DNA from: Tardiphaga sp.
GTDB lineage: Bacteria > Pseudomonadota > Alphaproteobacteria > Rhizobiales > Xanthobacteraceae
Length of the DNA stretch: 7,073 nucleotides
Direction of reading: 5' to 3'
Assembly: GCA_028290765.1 (NCBI GenBank)
Contig: JAQGJF010000309.1
Location: 1-7,073 of the forward strand
Below the pieces are notes generated by a model. The model saw nothing but the letters and a program-made list of their open reading frames with translations, ran no database searches and had not been told where the DNA came from. The position numbers were made by a program, and so were the translations under genes. The number at the start of each line of letters is the position of its first letter. Position 1 is the stretch's first letter. This document shows positions 1-6,097 of this stretch, piece by piece.

Positions 1-704
1 ACAATCAACGAGTGCGCCGCGGTGATGTCATCTTTCGTATCGATCGCGCGCGTTTTGCACTGGCGTTGCAGCAAGCCGAAGCAGTCATCGCCGGCCGCAG
101 CGCTTCGCTTGACCAGGCGACGAGCGACCTGAAGCGCTATCGCGGGCTCACCACCGATGCCATCTCGCAACAAAAACAGGAACAGGTGCTGGCTGCCCAG
201 CTGCAGGCCAAGGCCGCCTATGACCAGGCGGTCGCCGACCGGGCGGTGGCCCAGCTCAATCTCGATCGCAGCGAGGTTCATGCGCCGGTGAACGGCACGA
301 TTTCCAATATGGACCTTCGCCCCGGGACCTATGTGACGGCGGGGAAGGGCGTTATGGCTCTTGTCGATGACGACAGTCTCCATGTCGACGGCTATTTCGA
401 GGAAACCAAACTGTCGCGCATTCACGTCGGTGATCGGGTCACCGTCCACCTGATGGGCGAAGCCGCGCGGCTCACGGGTCGTGTCGAGAGCGTTGCCGCT
501 GGCATCGAGGATCGCGATCGCGCCGAAGGCGCAAACCTGCTTGCCAATATCAATCCAACCTTCAACTGGGTACGCCTGGCGCAGCGCGTGCCGGTGCGTA
601 TCGCGCTCGACAATATCCCCGTCGGCGCAACCCTTGTGGCCGGCCGCTCGGCAACCGTGGAGGTTCTGTCGCGGCAAGCAATCGGCATGGCCCGGCTGTT
701 TTGA
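1..704 (+). CDS. HlyD/EmrA-family membrane fusion protein, AaeA-like, 5' truncated by window edge
   Basis: Periplasmic adaptor of a tripartite or FUSC-type efflux system; it would link an inner-membrane exporter to the outer membrane. The frame is open from the first full codon (base 3), so the N-terminal anchor and first lipoyl half lie upstream. Counting from the GTG at base 12, residues 13-86 form an Ala/Gln-rich coiled-coil hairpin, 87-120 the second lipoyl half (VHAPVNGTI), about 121-165 a beta-barrel, and 181-197 carry NPTFNWVRLAQRVPVRI, a segment characteristic of AaeA and its relatives, the p-hydroxybenzoic acid efflux adaptors. About 233 residues remain of a usual 285-300 or more. 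The internal GTG is not a credible start because the family fold begins earlier. FUSC (AaeB) and DUF1656 (AaeX) partners are expected upstream, since nothing follows on this strand. The family call is firm; the exported substrate is inferred only from the family. Confidence 0.88.
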   Translation, partial: NQRVRRGDVIFRIDRARFALALQQAEAVIAGRSASLDQATSDLKRYRGLTTDAISQQKQEQVLAAQLQAKAAYDQAVADRAVAQLNLDRSEVHAPVNGTISNMDLRPGTYVTAGKGVMALVDDDSLHVDGYFEETKLSRIHVGDRVTVHLMGEAARLTGRVESVAAGIEDRDRAEGANLLANINPTFNWVRLAQRVPVRIALDNIPVGATLVAGRSATVEVLSRQAIGMARLF

Positions 705-776
705 TGCTGGAAAGACGGCTGCCTGCGAATCCTGTGCTACCGACCGTTGACCCGTGTCACTTAACGACAGCTTGCG

Positions 777-809
777 AATAATCATCATTGCCAACCAGGT
801 GATTATTTT
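777..809. terminator. Weak AT-rich hairpin between convergent genes
   Basis: AATAATCA (777-784) and TGATTATT (800-807) are perfect 8-base inverted arms. Two more inner pairs (one T-G, one C-G) leave an 11-base loop, and TTTT ends at 809. It sits between the 3' ends of the efflux adaptor and the TetR gene, where a bidirectional terminator would be expected. The stem is AT-rich and the T tract short, so it may be inefficient or accidental. The rest of 705-887 shows no gene or other structure. Confidence 0.3.
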
Positions 810-887
810 CACTGCTGCCATCACCAGCTATCCGAATCCCAGACACGCCAAACCTCACGCCGCTAGGTGTGCAAACTCCGGGTTAGA

Positions 888-1567
888 CTATGCTGTTCGA
901 TCATGGGCTACGCGGCCGGTGTGTGGCGCTTCGAGCATTCCTACCGCAGCATCCACCAGGTTGAGCAACGGATCCGCGGCCGACCACGGAGGCGTGAACC
1001 GCCCTTTCTCATTGAGGGCAGCTTCGAGAACTGCGAGAATCGATGTCGAGGACCAGAAGTAAAACAGCAGACGCTGATTCTTGACGGCCAGCGGCATTGG
1101 CTGCATCAGCCGGCGAAGATGACCCAGTGCGCGGTTGTAGGACGAATATCCAAGCTTTTTGACCGTGTCCGTAACGATACGGCGCCGGGTGTGGAGCAGC
1201 GTCGCGAACAGTCGTGCGGACGCTTCGTCGTCGTCCGACGCGGTTGGGGGCAGCCCGCGTAGCACCAGGATCTCGATTACCTGCCTGATATTGGTGGGGC
1301 CGCCGTCTTTCTCGAGCGCGGACAGAGCGGTGTCCCACCTTTGGTTGGCGGCGGCGAGCGCGTCGCAGATCAGCGTCTGGATCAGTTCCTCCTTTGATCC
1401 GAAGTAATAGTTGAGCGCCGAGGCATTTTTCGTTTTCGATTCTCGCACGATATCGCGCACGGTCACCGCGTCGACACACCATGAAGTGCAAACAATTTGC
1501 GCGCACCGCGCTTAATCCGCTCTTTCGTAGATTGTGCGTCTTGATCGCTCTCAACTAAAACCGTCAT
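888..1567 (-). pseudogene. TetR-family transcriptional regulator, frameshifted near the N-terminus
   Basis: This would be a DNA-binding repressor with a ligand-binding C-terminal domain. From ATG at 1567 the frame reads 34 residues, including KERIKRGARKLFALHG (helix 1 of a TetR domain), then stops at TGA 1465-1463. The rest continues in another frame: VDAVTVRDIV (helix 2), NASALNYYFGSKEELI (recognition helix and following helix), then a roughly 150-residue helical domain ending at 888. Removing two bases from the (AC)3 run at 1474-1479 joins the two parts seamlessly into a normal 225-residue protein (reading HGVDAVTVRD). An internal GTG at 1466 could start a 192-residue product, but it would lack helix 1 and probably not bind DNA. 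No strong ribosome binding site precedes ATG 1567. The ALNYYFGSKEELI style recalls PsrA-like regulators of fatty-acid genes. The gene lies downstream of the catabolic operon on the same strand, so a role in controlling it is only inferred. A sequencing error is possible. Confidence 0.8.
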
Positions 1568-1632
1568 TGCCGTGGTCCGTCCATACCAGGGGATAGGTTT
1601 TAGCAGCGCCCCGTGTTCTCGTACATCGGAGG

Positions 1633-1648
1633 TCGATGATTATCGATA
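1633..1648. promoter_or_regulatory. Short inverted repeat upstream of the TetR gene, possible operator
   Basis: TCGAT (1633-1637) and ATCGA (1642-1646) form an inverted repeat with a 4-base spacer, and TATCGATA (1641-1648) is itself palindromic. It lies about 65 bp upstream of the TetR start codon, a plausible place for an autoregulatory operator. Half-sites of five bases arise easily by chance, and no second copy was seen before the other genes, so this is weak. Confidence 0.15.
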
Positions 1649-1739
1649 GCGAGTGACTCCGGCGCCGCCCAGTTTTTCGCGAGACAGATGGGGCTCAAGT
1701 ACTTATTCCTTGTCCAATGACAACAACCGCCATCCCAAA

Positions 1740-1885
1740 AAGCGCGGTCCGACAATTGAACTCGAGCGATGACCGTGTCCTCCGACAGCTTGCCACCGGA
1801 TAACGGATGATGCCGACCACTACCCTTTCTCCCCATTTTTCGTCCGGCAATCCAACGACCGCGCATTTGCCATGAAGAGCTTAGT
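1740..1885 (-). pseudogene. Decayed C-terminal fragment of an acyl-CoA synthetase (AMP-binding family)
   Basis: Read on the minus strand, 1865-1803 encodes CAVVGLPDEKWGERVVVGII, which closely matches the conserved C-terminal subdomain of AMP-forming acyl-CoA ligases (consensus like CAVVGLPDexWGErVvAvV). A TAA sits just upstream in the same frame (1883-1881), and that frame loses similarity after about 1803. The match resumes in a different frame with SGGKLSEDTVIARVQ (roughly 1790-1742), the expected next segment (pG..LSedelIahvr). No convincing GKxxK end follows. This is therefore a broken remnant with at least one frameshift. It differs clearly from the same region of the intact synthetase at 1937-3487 (AAVIGVPDPDWGEKVTAVVV), so it is not a fresh tandem duplicate. 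The rest of the 1568-1936 gap holds no gene I can support; a 107-codon open frame (1600-1923) there only partly follows the remnant and is not a believable protein. Confidence 0.7.
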
Positions 1886-1936
1886 GACGCGTGTTGGGAA
1901 CGTTGACAGGCGTGTGACTTCAAAAGTCGTCATGCG

Positions 1937-3487
1937 TTAGGCATTCCGGAAGCGCTCCCGCAGCGGCCCTTTTTGCACTTTTCCGCTGGGCGTGAGCGGC
2001 AGCGAGGTCTCGAACAGCACGGTCTTCGGCACCTTGTATCCGGCAAGATATTCGCGGCAGTGCTTCCGAAGCTCCTCCTCACTTATCTCTGTTCCTGGTC
2101 TGGGAACGACCACGGCCGTTACTTTCTCACCCCAATCTGGATCGGGAACTCCGATCACGGCGGCCATGACAACTCCCGGATGTTTCAGAAGGGCAAGCTC
2201 GACTTCGGCAGAATAGACGTTTTCGCCACCGGAAACGATCATGTCCTTGACCCGATCGACGATATAGAAAAAGCCGTCGCTATCCTTTTTGGCCAGATCG
2301 CCTGTTCGATACCAGCCATCCTTGAGAGCTTCCGACGTCGCTTCCGGCCGGTTCCTGTAGCCGGACATCATCATCGGCGTATAGACCAGCAGTTCACCGA
2401 CCGTGCCGGGCGGCACTTCCTCGCCCTTTCCGTCGACGATTTTCATATAGACCATCGGCAGCGGCCGCCCGCAGGATGCAAGCCGCGTGGCATCGGCCGT
2501 CAGATGATCCTCATGCCGGAAGATGGTGTTGAAGTAGCTTTCCGTCGTGCCATACGACTGGCAGAACTCGCACTGGAGCTTGTCGATCGCGCTCTTCAGG
2601 AGTTGTTGGCCGATCGGCGAGCCGAAATAGATGATCGACCTGACCGAGGAAAAATCCTCGCTGGTGACGTCCGGTCGCGACACCAGCAGCTGGATCGCCG
2701 TCGGCACCAGAGGAACGACGGTCGGGCGGTCCCGCCGCAGCGTCGCGATCAGGGCATCGGGATCGAAGGCGGGCAGGATCGATATCGTCGCGCCGTGGTA
2801 CAGCGCCGCCAGCGAAACCCAACTTCCGCCGAGATGGAAGTTCGGCATCGACATCACCAGAATGTCGTCGTCATACCGGGCAAGCGCCGGTTCCAGCGTC
2901 CCGCAGAGAAAGGAATACTGGAACGCCTCGTGCCTCGCGGCAACACCCTTCGGCAGCCCGGTCGTCCCCGAGGTGTAGGACAACAGCGCGATGTCGTCGC
3001 CGCTGATTGCAACGGCGGGATCGGTGGTCGGACTCCCTTTGACCCAGGATGCCAGGCCGCCATCAGGGACGGTCGAAGGTTGAAACTCGACGATCTCGAA
3101 TTTCGCAGCCGTTCGCTCCCGGACCTGTCGCATCGTGGCGGCGATGTCGGCGCCGGCGAAGACGATCGGCGGCCCCGCGTCGTCGAGAATCGCGGCCAGC
3201 TCCGGGACGGCAAGACGCCAGTTGAAAGGCGCGAAGGTGCAGCCGATCTTCGACGCTGCGAACCAGACCTCGAACACCTCGATCGAATTCTTGCCGATAT
3301 AGCCGATCGGATCGCCGCGCTTGGCTCCCATCTCGCGCAGGCGATTGGCGATCGCACTGGAACGCTCATCCAGTTGCGCGTAGGTGCGCTGCGCCGACCC
3401 TTCGATCAGCGCCACCTTCCCGGGACGCTTTTCCGACCAGTAACGCGGGATATCCGGAAGATATCGTATCTCGGCAGATCTCCACAT
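1937..3487 (-). CDS. AMP-forming acyl-CoA synthetase (ligase)
   Basis: Cytoplasmic enzyme that activates a carboxylic acid to its acyl-CoA through an acyl-adenylate, the entry step of the pathway encoded here. I chose ATG 3487 (516 residues, typical length) because GGGGGAGGA lies 6 bases upstream. An in-frame ATG 16 codons earlier (3535) has no such site and adds an unlikely basic tail. Counted from ATG 3487, motifs in order are: ATP/AMP-binding loop YTSGTTGLPKG (171-181), YGTTE (312-316), GWYRTGDLA with the ribose-binding Asp (391-399), VDRVKD hinge (410-415), GGENV (420-424) and the C-terminal GKVQK with the adenylation Lys at about 503. All catalytic motifs are intact. It is the last intact gene of the operon, about 50 bases after the upstream SDR. 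The substrate is not readable from sequence; AliA-like activation of an alicyclic acid would fit the neighbours, as would medium-chain or aromatic acids. Confidence 0.93.
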   Translation of the reverse strand: MWRSAEIRYLPDIPRYWSEKRPGKVALIEGSAQRTYAQLDERSSAIANRLREMGAKRGDPIGYIGKNSIEVFEVWFAASKIGCTFAPFNWRLAVPELAAILDDAGPPIVFAGADIAATMRQVRERTAAKFEIVEFQPSTVPDGGLASWVKGSPTTDPAVAISGDDIALLSYTSGTTGLPKGVAARHEAFQYSFLCGTLEPALARYDDDILVMSMPNFHLGGSWVSLAALYHGATISILPAFDPDALIATLRRDRPTVVPLVPTAIQLLVSRPDVTSEDFSSVRSIIYFGSPIGQQLLKSAIDKLQCEFCQSYGTTESYFNTIFRHEDHLTADATRLASCGRPLPMVYMKIVDGKGEEVPPGTVGELLVYTPMMMSGYRNRPEATSEALKDGWYRTGDLAKKDSDGFFYIVDRVKDMIVSGGENVYSAEVELALLKHPGVVMAAVIGVPDPDWGEKVTAVVVPRPGTEISEEELRKHCREYLAGYKVPKTVLFETSLPLTPSGKVQKGPLRERFRNA

Positions 3488-3492
3488 TTTCG

Positions 3493-3501
3493 TCCTCCCC
3501 C
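3493..3501 (-). promoter_or_regulatory. Ribosome binding site that fixes the acyl-CoA synthetase start
   Basis: GGGGGAGGA on the minus strand contains GGAGG, 6 bases before ATG 3487. It supports this start over the upstream in-frame ATG at 3535. Confidence 0.75.
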
Positions 3502-3537
3502 TTTTGTTTATTTTTGGAAACAGTCGGTTCGGCAAAA

Positions 3538-4314
3538 CTAGCCGACGGAAATTCCTCCATTGACGCTGATCGCCTGGCCCGTAATCCGGCGCGACTGCGG
3601 CCCGGCAAGGAACAACGCCGCCTCCGCCAGATCGGTCGCGTCGGCGACGCCGAGATGCGCCAGGGTCGCAGCCTTATCGAACATCTTGCCGGCAAACGGA
3701 TCGGCGGCAATCAGGCCTGCTCCCGGCGTCCCCGCGATCAGCGAGGGCGTCAGCAGATTAATTCTGATCCCGTCGCGCTTGGCCTCGATCGCCGCGGCTC
3801 GCGAGAACATGACGATGGCGGCCATCGCCGCGCCGATCAGCGTTTCGCCGGGGGTTGCAAATTTGGCGGCATCGGACGCGACGGTGATGATCGAACCGCT
3901 CTTCTGCGCCCGCATCACCGGCAGCACCGCATGCATCATGTGAAGCGGCGGGAGAATGATCTCCTCCAGCTTCGGCCTGATGTTTTCGATCGGAATATTG
4001 TGAAGCAGCCGAGGCGGCGCGCTGGGACCCGTGGTGCACATCAAGACATCGATTGAACCGAGCAGGGCGTGAGCCTGTTCCGCCGCCCGAGCCGCGTCCT
4101 CCGGCAGCAAAGCGTCGGCCTTGACGAACTGTACCCAGCCGCCGGGTGTGCGTTCGCGCAGCTTTTCGCATGCGATGGCGCCGCGCTCCGCATGGCGGCC
4201 GATGATGACCACGCGCGCGCCCTTCTCGGTAAACCGTGCCGCGGTCTCGAAGCCGACCCCGGCAGTACCGCCCAGAACCACGACGCCGCAATCGGAAAGC
4301 GCCTTGGCTGCCAT
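3538..4314 (-). CDS. BadH-like short-chain dehydrogenase/reductase lacking the catalytic Tyr and Lys
   Basis: Rossmann-fold protein of the SDR family, about 258 residues from ATG 4314. A GTG at 4323 overlaps the stop of the upstream hydratase and would add three residues; GAGGGG upstream suits the ATG spacing better (about 10 bases). Numbered from the GTG form: cofactor loop GGTAGVG (18-24); GR after strand 2 (42-43) suggesting NADP(H); then CTTG (96-99) where NNAG is usual. HMMHAVLPVM (128-137) and VASDAAK (148-154, catalytic Ser150 kept) resemble 2-hydroxycyclohexanecarboxyl-CoA dehydrogenase (BadH). The active-site Tyr-x3-Lys is replaced: PGETLIGAAMAAI has Ile163 and Met167 at these positions. 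The helix-4 Asn also appears lost. The C-terminus (GQAISVNGG) is normal and the frame is intact. Either it has an unconventional mechanism or it is a non-catalytic or structural partner. Translation is probably coupled to the hydratase. Confidence 0.88.
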   Translation of the reverse strand: MAAKALSDCGVVVLGGTAGVGFETAARFTEKGARVVIIGRHAERGAIACEKLRERTPGGWVQFVKADALLPEDAARAAEQAHALLGSIDVLMCTTGPSAPPRLLHNIPIENIRPKLEEIILPPLHMMHAVLPVMRAQKSGSIITVASDAAKFATPGETLIGAAMAAIVMFSRAAAIEAKRDGIRINLLTPSLIAGTPGAGLIAADPFAGKMFDKAATLAHLGVADATDLAEAALFLAGPQSRRITGQAISVNGGISVG

Positions 4315-4319
4315 ACCCG

Positions 4320-5150
4320 TCACGCCCCTCGTAACGATTGCAGCGACGTGGCGTTCACGCCGGCACGCCCGGCATCCTTCTTTTCGAAGAATTGCTGCGA
4401 TCTCTGTTCAACGGCAGGGTTGCCGCCGCACAGCGCATATCCGAACAGGCACTCGACCTTGAGTTGCTCATCGAGCGTCCGGCCGATGACTTCGAAGATC
4501 GTCTCCTTGGCCGACTCCACCGCGCGCCGGTCATTGCGAAGAATGCGAGCGACCATGTCGTCGGCTGCCGCCATCAGTTCGTCATGGGGCACGACCTTGC
4601 TGACCATGTTCGCGGCAAGGGCCCGCTGCGCGCTGATCGGCTCGCCGGTCAGCTCCATTTCCAGTGCGATGCCAACACCGCAGGTGTTGACCAGGCGGAC
4701 GATGCCTCCGTCGGCCGGGTGCATGCCGCGCCGCAGCTCGAACGATCCGAACTGGGCACGTTCGGAAGCGATCCGGATGTCGCAAGCCATGGCCAGTTCG
4801 AGCCCGCCGCCCAGCACCCAACCATTGCACGCAGCGATGATCGGCTTGTAGATCCGGTGCAGGCCGCGTGTGAGTCCGCCGGCGAAGCCGTCCGGCAGCT
4901 TGTCGCGGGCAAGGCTCGGACCGGCATCGGCCCATTCAGGCACATGAGTGCGCAGATCCGCCCCGGCGCAGAACGCGTCACCTTTACCTGTAAGGATTGC
5001 AACGCGCAACTTGTCGTCGTCGCGAAAGTCCGTCCAGATCTCGCGCAGCCGATGATGAACGTCGAGGTCGATCGCGTTCTTCACCTCGGGACGGTTCAGC
5101 GTGATCGTGGCGACCTCGCCTTTCTTCTCGTAGAGTACTTTGTCGGACAT
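4320..5150 (-). CDS. Enoyl-CoA hydratase/isomerase (crotonase family)
   Basis: Adds water across the 2,3-double bond of an enoyl-CoA, the second beta-oxidation step, in the cytoplasm. The open frame runs far upstream (to 5531), but the real start is ATG 5150, 6 bases after AGGGAGGA, giving 276 residues, a usual length. Crotonase features: LNRPEVKNA (18-26), first oxyanion-hole segment CAGADL (61-66), second oxyanion segment and catalytic loop GWVLGGGLELAMACD (110-124) with Glu118, and FELRRG (137-142) with Glu138. By alignment these two glutamates correspond to Glu144 and Glu164 of rat mitochondrial enoyl-CoA hydratase, so true hydratase activity is likely rather than an isomerase or hydrolase variant. 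Its stop overlaps the GTG of the next SDR gene (GTGA), and it starts 55 bases after the upstream SDR. BadK-like ring-enoyl-CoA hydration is a candidate role by context. Confidence 0.92.
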   Translation of the reverse strand: MSDKVLYEKKGEVATITLNRPEVKNAIDLDVHHRLREIWTDFRDDDKLRVAILTGKGDAFCAGADLRTHVPEWADAGPSLARDKLPDGFAGGLTRGLHRIYKPIIAACNGWVLGGGLELAMACDIRIASERAQFGSFELRRGMHPADGGIVRLVNTCGVGIALEMELTGEPISAQRALAANMVSKVVPHDELMAAADDMVARILRNDRRAVESAKETIFEVIGRTLDEQLKVECLFGYALCGGNPAVEQRSQQFFEKKDAGRAGVNATSLQSLRGA

Positions 5151-5155
5151 CGCTT

Positions 5156-5163
5156 TCCTCCCT
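5156..5163 (-). promoter_or_regulatory. Ribosome binding site that fixes the enoyl-CoA hydratase start
   Basis: AGGGAGGA on the minus strand, 6 bases before ATG 5150. It rules out the long 403-codon open frame as the real gene. Confidence 0.75.
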
Positions 5164-5205
5164 GATGATTCGCGCGTTCGCGCTGCTAAATTCAACTCGG
5201 TAAAC

Positions 5206-6081
5206 TTATTCGGACGTTGACAGGATCTCCGGCATCGCCGCGCGGTGAAAACCATTAAACGGCTTGCTTTTGTCCGACCGCGGCAGTGTTCCCCAGATCT
5301 CCCGCGCGTTCGGCGCTCCGCCGTCGATCCGGATGCACGAGCCGGTGATGAACGCCGCCGCCGGCGACAGCAGAAATACGATGGCGGCAGCCGCCTCCGA
5401 CTCGGTCCCGAACCGCTGCAGCGGAATCTTGCTGACAACCTCGTTCTGGATGTAGGCGGTGTGTTGCGCGTCGTAGGTGTCCAGCCCGCTGGAGGCGATG
5501 GCGCCCGGCGCGACCGTGTTAACGCGTACATTGGCGGCGGCCCATTCGCTGGCGGCGCTTTCGCTCAGCGTATGCATACCGCCGCGCGCCGCGCCGGAAT
5601 GCGCAAAATTCGGCCAGCCGTTCGAGATGTCGGCGATCATGTTAACGATGGCGCCGCCATTGCTCTCCATCCAGCGGGTATAGACTTCACGCATGAAGAT
5701 GAATCCGCCGGTGAGATTGTTGCGCACAACGGCCTCGAAACCCTTTGTCGAAATCGTCTTCAGCGCTGCGCGGTATTGGCCACCGGCATTGTTGACCAGG
5801 CCGTCGATGCGGCCGTTGGCGGCCAAAACCTGGTCGATCGCATTGATCACGGCGGCCTCGTCGCGGATATCGCAGACGATCGTGGAAGCCTTGCCGCCAT
5901 CTTCGACGATCTCGGCGCGAACGCTTGCCAGTTTCTCCTCATTGCGACCGACGATCACGACATCGGCGCCCAGCGCCGCCAGTTCATGTGCGGTACAGCG
6001 ACCGATGCCGCTGCCGCCACCGGTAACGATCACGGTCTGACCGTCAAACAGTCCCGGCCTGAATACTGATCGATATTTCAC
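5206..6081 (-). CDS. SDR-family oxidoreductase of the peroxisomal trans-2-enoyl-CoA reductase (PECR)/2,4-dienoyl-CoA reductase type
   Basis: Cytoplasmic NAD(P)H-dependent oxidoreductase of 291 residues. I chose GTG 6081 because AAGGAG lies 8 bases upstream; the open frame reaches 6117 but would overlap the dehydrogenase gene and has no better site. Motifs: TGGGSGIG (20-27), GR after strand 2 (45-46, NADPH-like), NNAG (97-100), helix-4 Asn (121/122). The active-site region reads NMIAD (147-151) then AHSGAARGGMH (160-170), so Ser162 and Arg166 stand at the usual Tyr and Lys positions. From memory, this HSGAAR pattern occurs in human PECR and related bacterial SDRs, which favours reduction or oxidation of an enoyl- or dienoyl-CoA rather than a simple beta-hydroxyacyl dehydrogenase. 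The C-terminus has RIDGGAPNAR (251-260) and an extra tail with SKPFNGFH (272-279), longer than a minimal SDR. It starts 16 bases after the acyl-CoA dehydrogenase stop. Confidence 0.9.
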   Translation of the reverse strand: MKYRSVFRPGLFDGQTVIVTGGGSGIGRCTAHELAALGADVVIVGRNEEKLASVRAEIVEDGGKASTIVCDIRDEAAVINAIDQVLAANGRIDGLVNNAGGQYRAALKTISTKGFEAVVRNNLTGGFIFMREVYTRWMESNGGAIVNMIADISNGWPNFAHSGAARGGMHTLSESAASEWAAANVRVNTVAPGAIASSGLDTYDAQHTAYIQNEVVSKIPLQRFGTESEAAAAIVFLLSPAAAFITGSCIRIDGGAPNAREIWGTLPRSDKSKPFNGFHRAAMPEILSTSE

Positions 6082-6089
6082 GCCGCGTT

Positions 6090-6095
6090 CTCCTT
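6090..6095 (-). promoter_or_regulatory. Ribosome binding site supporting a GTG start for the PECR-like SDR
   Basis: AAGGAG on the minus strand, 8 bases before GTG 6081 and just after the dehydrogenase stop (6100-6098). It decides the start in favour of this GTG. Confidence 0.65.
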
Positions 6096-6097
6096 GC

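Noticed and set aside
754..1262. Plus-strand open frames downstream of the efflux adaptor
   Set aside because: They run opposite the TetR coding sequence, lack ribosome binding sites and show no family features.
1600..1923. 107-codon minus-strand open frame as a small gene
   Set aside because: Only its middle (SGGKLSEDTVIARVQ) matches anything, and that belongs to an acyl-CoA synthetase remnant continued from another frame; the rest is unlike protein and there is no ribosome binding site.
1916..1928. Hairpin GACTT-caa-AAGTC just after the acyl-CoA synthetase stop as a terminator
   Set aside because: The stem is only 5 bp and no T tract follows on the minus strand.
1973..3541. 522-codon plus-strand open frame opposite the acyl-CoA synthetase
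   Set aside because: It is an Arg-rich antisense shadow of a gene with complete catalytic motifs, a common artefact in high-GC DNA; no family resemblance.
5151..5531. N-terminal extension of the enoyl-CoA hydratase frame
   Set aside because: It overlaps the end of the PECR-like SDR gene, is Arg/Ser-rich low-complexity sequence, and a strong ribosome binding site marks ATG 5150.
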